In this document: positions 59,361-64,000 of the stretch, piece after piece
How positions within the stretch are numbered: position 1 is the first letter of the stretch
How the letters are laid out: the number at the start of each line of letters is the position of its first letter
NCBI GenBank assembly: GCA_947488345.1
Contig: CANKZQ010000005.1
Coordinates: 62,001-126,000 of the forward strand
Reading direction: 5' to 3'
Length of the DNA stretch: 64,000 bases
Origin: an uncultured Flavobacteriaceae bacterium
GTDB taxonomy: Bacteria; Bacteroidota; Bacteroidia; Flavobacteriales; Flavobacteriaceae
Made by a program: the position numbers and the translations under genes
Notes under the pieces: generated by a model
Told to the model about the DNA's origin: nothing
Databases searched by the model: none
The model's input: only the letters and a program-made list of their open reading frames with translations

Positions 59361-59984
59361 ATGGGAAGATCATATTTAGCAAGAGAAACAACAAAGGAAT
59401 GTAGGAGAATTGAAATGTCTTTTATGCTGAAATATGGTTACATAAAAAAAGGATGTCATCTGTCTGGAACTATGGAATGGGTGCGTGGAGGTTCTGCGGG
59501 ATTCGAAAGTAAATATTTAGAGAATGAACGATATTTAAGAATTTCTTACATTCTAACTGATAGGAGAGGTAAAGAAACTTCGTACGATTATAAAATATAT
59601 TTTGATACAGTACCTAGCAACTTAGGTAAAGGCGAAGTATTATATTTCGTATGCCCCGAAAGTTACAAACGTGCTAGAGTTCTGTATATGGCTTATGGAT
59701 ACAGCAAATATGTTCATAGAGATTGGTACGAAGATGCAAAAGGTGTTCGGTTGTTTTATCCAAGTCAGATCGTGTCAAATAACGACTATCCTAATAGAAT
59801 GTATTGGTATTTGAAAAGGAGAGCAGACACTGTAAATGAAGAATTGAATGTCAAACATCGAAAGAAGCACTACAAGGGTAAATTGACTAGAGATAGTTTA
59901 AAATTAGCCAAATTACAATCAAAAGTTGCCTACTATGATACAAAGAGATGTGAAATGTTATCCAAGATTTTAGGATCATTTTAA
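59361..59984 (+). CDS. Conserved hypothetical protein of Bacteroidota mobile elements
   Basis: 207 aa ORF following Rep; 'KKGCHLSGTMEWVRGGS'; no named domain. Confidence 0.65.
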   Translation: MGRSYLARETTKECRRIEMSFMLKYGYIKKGCHLSGTMEWVRGGSAGFESKYLENERYLRISYILTDRRGKETSYDYKIYFDTVPSNLGKGEVLYFVCPESYKRARVLYMAYGYSKYVHRDWYEDAKGVRLFYPSQIVSNNDYPNRMYWYLKRRADTVNEELNVKHRKKHYKGKLTRDSLKLAKLQSKVAYYDTKRCEMLSKILGSF

Positions 59985-60002
59985 TGCGAAATTGAACAAC
60001 TA

Positions 60003-60108
60003 CGCGCGCGCGCGAGGAAGCAACTTTAATTGACAAAGTTTTCGAACGCAAAATAAAGGAATAGTCAACAATGAGTTTAATAGCTAATCATAACACTAAT
60101 ACGCGCGA
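60003..60108. other. CG-alternating tracts in AT-rich intergenic DNA (60003-60012 and 60100-60108)
   Basis: tacgcgcgcgcga and tacgcgcga, about 90 bp apart. Confidence 0.85.
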
Positions 60109-60272
60109 AGGTTTATACCAGTTATGGCTTTTATAATAAGTTTTATGGAAGCTTGTTGAGCGCACACGAAGCTTAGTTTTGGATTACGTTTGGAAAAAAG
60201 AGAATCAAGTATATTTTCATTTTGCTACAATTTGTATCAATCATTTATAAAGATGATTTATAACTTGGTGGT

Positions 60273-60545
60273 ATGAATTATTTGCGTGAAATAAATTTCT
60301 TAATCGAAGAACAAGGATATAAAAGTTTGTCGCCAATACAGATGAAGAGAGTGCTTAACGCTGCTGCTGCTGCATATTGTGAATATCGGTTAAAATCTAT
60401 GAAGAGAAAGAATGGAAGACCACAAGACTATGATAAATACGATGAGCAGGTAAATGAAGAGAGACGGAAATTATTAGAGGTCGTAAACCAAAATGAACCA
60501 AAGGCATTTATTCGAGAAATTTACGCCTTATCACAAAAAGATTAA
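60273..60545 (+). CDS. Small hypothetical protein
   Basis: 90 aa ORF; no recognised domain. Confidence 0.55.
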   Translation: MNYLREINFLIEEQGYKSLSPIQMKRVLNAAAAAYCEYRLKSMKRKNGRPQDYDKYDEQVNEERRKLLEVVNQNEPKAFIREIYALSQKD

Positions 60546-60583
60546 TTTTTTTATCTTAGTAGCATACTAAACCCCCTACAACC

Positions 60584-61450
60584 TTGTGCTACAACACCAA
60601 ACAAACTAAAAAAGTTGCGAACCTTGAAAGTTATTATAGAATTGGTCTAATCAAAAAAGGAGAGGACTTACCAAGTTTACGCGATGCTTTTGACGTACCA
60701 ATGTATCAATTAAACGGTTTCGACCACCCTTTGATGCTAATAATCACTTCTGAATTTCCCGAATATTTAGTGCCTGCGAAATGGGGAATTGCGCCTGAAT
60801 TAGATGAATATGGAAATCCTTTTGAAATTGAAAATTTAGATAACTATTATAAAAAACAATTAGGTTATACTCTTAATGCACAAGCGGAGAAGGCGTTCAA
60901 GTATAAACTATATTATGATTCTATATTCGAACGTAGATGTGTGATACCAGTAGACGGTTTCTATGAGCCTCATACATTGCCAAGTATGACTAAGAAAAAA
61001 GAAAAAGTACCGTTCGTTTTTGAATATGAAGATAAAAGTCCTATCTCATTGGCAGGCATTTACAATGTACTGCATCGAGAGGAAAGTAATGAATCGCTCG
61101 TGACTTTCACGATTTTTACCAAAGAAGCAAATGAATTGTTTAAAGAGGTTCATAATGTACCAAATAAAGAAGGTAAACATCGAATGCCATTAATTTTAAA
61201 TGACGAACTTATCAATGATTGGTTGGATGAGGAAATAACATCGGCTTATTTAAAAGATTTGTTCCTAACGGAACCTTCAAAGGAAATAGTTGCTAGACCA
61301 GTTACAAGAGATATTTATAAACGTGTTGATTCAAATTATGAAGGTGTAGACAACTTCCATGACTATCATAAAGATTCTCAAGGGTTGAGGTTTGATTTTG
61401 ACGGATACAAACCGCACTTTTTCGGAGAAGAAAACAATTTATTTAACTAA
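60584..61450 (+). CDS. SOS response-associated peptidase (SRAP, YedK/HMCES family), TTG start
   Basis: Starts M-C2-Y (catalytic Cys2), 'PAKWGIAPE', 'RRCVIPVDGFYEPH', 'HRMPLIL'. Confidence 0.92.
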   Translation: MCYNTKQTKKVANLESYYRIGLIKKGEDLPSLRDAFDVPMYQLNGFDHPLMLIITSEFPEYLVPAKWGIAPELDEYGNPFEIENLDNYYKKQLGYTLNAQAEKAFKYKLYYDSIFERRCVIPVDGFYEPHTLPSMTKKKEKVPFVFEYEDKSPISLAGIYNVLHREESNESLVTFTIFTKEANELFKEVHNVPNKEGKHRMPLILNDELINDWLDEEITSAYLKDLFLTEPSKEIVARPVTRDIYKRVDSNYEGVDNFHDYHKDSQGLRFDFDGYKPHFFGEENNLFN

Positions 61451-61460
61451 AATTACCTTT

Positions 61461-62129
61461 ATGAAACAAATCTTTTTTACATTCTTATTTCTATTTTCAT
61501 TCACTTCTTTTTCTCAAATTAAAGGTGCTGACAAAATTCCTTCAGGAGGAATCTTTTTACCAAAAAATCAGCCATCTGCTACTGTCGTTGAGGGTAATGT
61601 TAGGAGAATATGGAAAATAACTAATGGATTGGCGAAGCCAGGAGAACAAGTGCACAGAAACTTATGGATTATAACAAGTAGAGGAAATGTTACCCTGCCT
61701 AATAAAAGTAATTTATGGCTTTATCCCGAAGGTAGTGCGTTATTAGAGACTGCTAGAATCCATGTGCAACATCCTGCAACGGAAACTAAACGAACAAAAG
61801 TTCTATCTTATGATTTTTATGAAAGAGGGAATAACATTATTTATAATGGGCAATGGGCTATTAAAGGAAATAAGGGTCCAGCGTTAATAGCAGATTTGGT
61901 AAAGCCGAGGAATTTTAGAATCATAATAAAGAAGAGGTTTCCAACTGGACGCGATAAGAATTTTAGTTTTATTCTTTATGTTGATGGACAGCCAAGTTTA
62001 GTAAAGAAACTCAATAATAGTTCATCAGTTGATGTTTATGGTAAACAAGTTGCTATTGCATTAAGTAGTTACCCTCCATCGCCGACATTGCAAGAGGTCA
62101 AAGGGGAATATTATGTCTGGGATAATTGA
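61461..62129 (+). CDS. Hypothetical secreted protein
   Basis: Start moved to MKQIFFTFLFLFSFTSFSQ (61461), a clear signal peptide. Confidence 0.65.
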   Translation: MKQIFFTFLFLFSFTSFSQIKGADKIPSGGIFLPKNQPSATVVEGNVRRIWKITNGLAKPGEQVHRNLWIITSRGNVTLPNKSNLWLYPEGSALLETARIHVQHPATETKRTKVLSYDFYERGNNIIYNGQWAIKGNKGPALIADLVKPRNFRIIIKKRFPTGRDKNFSFILYVDGQPSLVKKLNNSSSVDVYGKQVAIALSSYPPSPTLQEVKGEYYVWDN

Positions 62130-62162
62130 GTTTAAGAACTGTCTTTATTTAAAATTTAATTA

Positions 62163-62576
62163 ATGACTTTATCAGCGTTTTCTGTAATTGGAATATTACT
62201 AGTTGTACTAGAAATATATTTCCCCAAGCATGCTGATACGTTGCAAAAATTCATAATCGATCTGCCTTCGTATATTATGGCATTTTTTTACACAATTGTG
62301 TTCTATAAAGGAAAGTCAAGGTTATGGTTTTTTAAATTGCTTGGATTAATAGTAGTTGTAATATCTGTTTTAGTTGCCTTGTATGGTTCAAGAGAACATA
62401 TGGAAATTGCATTAGATGTAATGGTTATCGGAATGTGGATACCTGCCTCCTTTGGTGTAGTTATGGTTTGGGGGCCTGTTGCATCGTGGATATTTAAAAT
62501 ATTTGACTATATAACCAGAAAAAAGGCACTAGCAGGAATTGGTATAATATTGACCGTTATGGACAATATTTTCTAA
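62163..62576 (+). CDS. Hypothetical small membrane protein
   Basis: Four hydrophobic segments. Confidence 0.65.
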   Translation: MTLSAFSVIGILLVVLEIYFPKHADTLQKFIIDLPSYIMAFFYTIVFYKGKSRLWFFKLLGLIVVVISVLVALYGSREHMEIALDVMVIGMWIPASFGVVMVWGPVASWIFKIFDYITRKKALAGIGIILTVMDNIF

Positions 62577-62688
62577 TTAAAACACCAATGATTGTGGACT
62601 TTATTCTTTAGGTAATTCTAGTTAATATATTCTATAATTCCTTAATGTAAGTTTAAATAAAGTGCAGAATCAACCCTAATAACATTAT

Positions 62689-63525
62689 ATGAAATCAATT
62701 ATTAAACATACATTTTTATCCCTTATTGCAGTGTTATTTTTCAGTTGTAATCAAAAATGGGGGTCATCTGATTTAAAACAGGAGTATCGTAAAAAGATTG
62801 TGATGAAGACGAATTATGGTACTTTGATTCTTGAACTATATAATGAGACACCTTTACATAGAGATAATTTTATCAAACATGTGAATAATAATTCCTATGA
62901 CAGCCTTCTTTTTCATAGAGTAGTGAATAAATTTATTATTCAAGGAGGTGCTCCTGAAAGTAGAGAAGCAAAACCAAATGAGTTGTTAGGAGCCAGAGAT
63001 TTACCTTACGTTATTGAACCTGAATTTAATGCTGATCTATTTCACAAAAAAGGAGCATTAGCAGCAGCCGAAAGTGGTGGTCTTGATAAGACATCGCATG
63101 GTATGCAATTCTACATAGTACAAGGGAAAATTAATAGTGTAAGCCGTCTGGACAGAATCCAAAAATATAAAAATGAAGATATTGCTAAAGCGTTTTTTAC
63201 AAATGACACTACGAAAAGAGTCTTAATTGACTCAATAAATTATTATGAGAGTGAAGAAAATTCAGATCGGTATAATAAACTAATGGATAGTATTTTAAAT
63301 ATAGCAATGGGGAATAAAGATTTTAAGACATATAGTATACCAAAAGCGCATAAAGAAGTCTATAAATCGATTGGTGGTGCTCCATTTTTAGATCAAAGTT
63401 ATACTGTTTTTGGAGAGGTCATTGAAGGTTTAAATGTAATTGATTCGATTGCAAGTGTCGCAACCAATTCAGATGACAGACCTCTCAAAGATGTGAGAAT
63501 ATTGAGTGTTAAATTTATAAAATAA
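62689..63525 (+). CDS. Cyclophilin-type peptidyl-prolyl cis-trans isomerase lipoprotein
   Basis: Lipobox LFFSC; 'TNYGTLILELYNETPLHRDNFIKHVNNNSYDSLLFHRVVNKFIIQGGAP', 'SHGMQFYIVQG', 'YTVFGEVIEGLNVIDSIA'. Confidence 0.93.
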   Translation: MKSIIKHTFLSLIAVLFFSCNQKWGSSDLKQEYRKKIVMKTNYGTLILELYNETPLHRDNFIKHVNNNSYDSLLFHRVVNKFIIQGGAPESREAKPNELLGARDLPYVIEPEFNADLFHKKGALAAAESGGLDKTSHGMQFYIVQGKINSVSRLDRIQKYKNEDIAKAFFTNDTTKRVLIDSINYYESEENSDRYNKLMDSILNIAMGNKDFKTYSIPKAHKEVYKSIGGAPFLDQSYTVFGEVIEGLNVIDSIASVATNSDDRPLKDVRILSVKFIK

Positions 63526-63872
63526 AACTATTAACTAAAGGCAGGAATTTTTCGACATAACTTGTATTAAGAACTGTAAGAGACACTCTTCTTTCCCCAT
63601 TTAATAAAGAAATAAGTCAAAAGAAGCGCTAATATTTTAATCTCAGCATAATCAGTGATTTAACCTTTTTGGTAAGCAGTTAAATCAGAAGAAAACAATC
63701 TGAATAAATTTGAAAAGTCTCTAATGTACTCTTGCTATATCCAAATAACAGAAATGATAGCATAATGCTGATTTAATAATAAATATGACCTAAGAATTTA
63801 ATTATTAATTGGGAAAAATTAAATTCTTTCCATGAATCAGAATATATTGATTTATTTTAATAGGGTAAAATC

Positions 63873-64000
63873 TTATTCAGGGTTATAGTTTTTTAGGTAA
63901 TCAAGGTATTGATCACTAAAATTAATTTTGATTTCTACCCAAAGAGGTAAATGATCACTAGCCTGGAAAGTTTTCCACTGGTTGTAATATTTTTTAAGTG
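63873..64000 (-). CDS. Endonuclease/exonuclease/phosphatase (EEP) family protein, C-terminal fragment running off right edge
   Basis: Reverse strand reads ..LKKYYNQWKTFQASDHLPLWVEIKINFSDQYLDYLKNYNPE*, containing the EEP C-terminal SDHxP motif. Confidence 0.7.
   Translation of the reverse strand, partial: LKKYYNQWKTFQASDHLPLWVEIKINFSDQYLDYLKNYNPE

Larger units (their letters stand above)
55183..60545. mobile_element. Integrated mobile element (integrase, excisionase-like HTH, wHTH, Rep-like protein); right boundary not determined
   Basis: Tyrosine recombinase next to a candidate att repeat followed by mobile-element-type small genes; no second clean att copy found to the right in this window. 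Confidence 0.7.

Overview
AT-rich chromosomal window, most likely from a marine Flavobacteriaceae/Bacteroidota organism (judged from gene content and intergenic style; no database search was run). It has four parts. (1) About 1-18.5 kb is mainly housekeeping: secDF fusion, fhs, an ECF sigma / zinc-finger-HEAT anti-sigma / two DUF4097-like operon, mscL, alr, tdk, a CPA1-type antiporter, a cystathionine gamma-synthase-like enzyme, MORN and thioredoxin-fold proteins, and anmK. (2) About 18.6-30 kb is a minus-strand locus that looks like a self-contained neutral-lipid (TAG/wax ester) synthesis and storage system: WS/DGAT with an SCP2-like C-terminal extension, two alpha/beta hydrolases, a giant acyltransferase-HAD-acyltransferase fusion, GpsA, a SARP/BTAD-like regulator and three phasin-like paralogs, one with a histone-H1-like tail and a helix-hairpin-helix end. 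(3) About 30.2-53.5 kb is a beta-1,3/1,6-glucan (laminarin-type) utilisation locus: propeller/LuxR-type sensor, two GH16, two GH17, one GH30, a GH149-like phosphorylase, two GPH-type MFS transporters and multi-CBM lipoproteins. It has no recognisable SusC/SusD pair but does encode a predicted glycosidase-TIM-barrel/outer-membrane-barrel fusion. (4) From about 54.8 kb to at least 60.5 kb lies an integrated mobile element: tyrosine recombinase, excisionase-like HTH, winged-helix protein, gene II/X-like Rep and an SRAP protein, next to repeats that resemble the 3' end of a tRNA/tmRNA. All functional assignments come from reading motifs and need HMM or structure confirmation.
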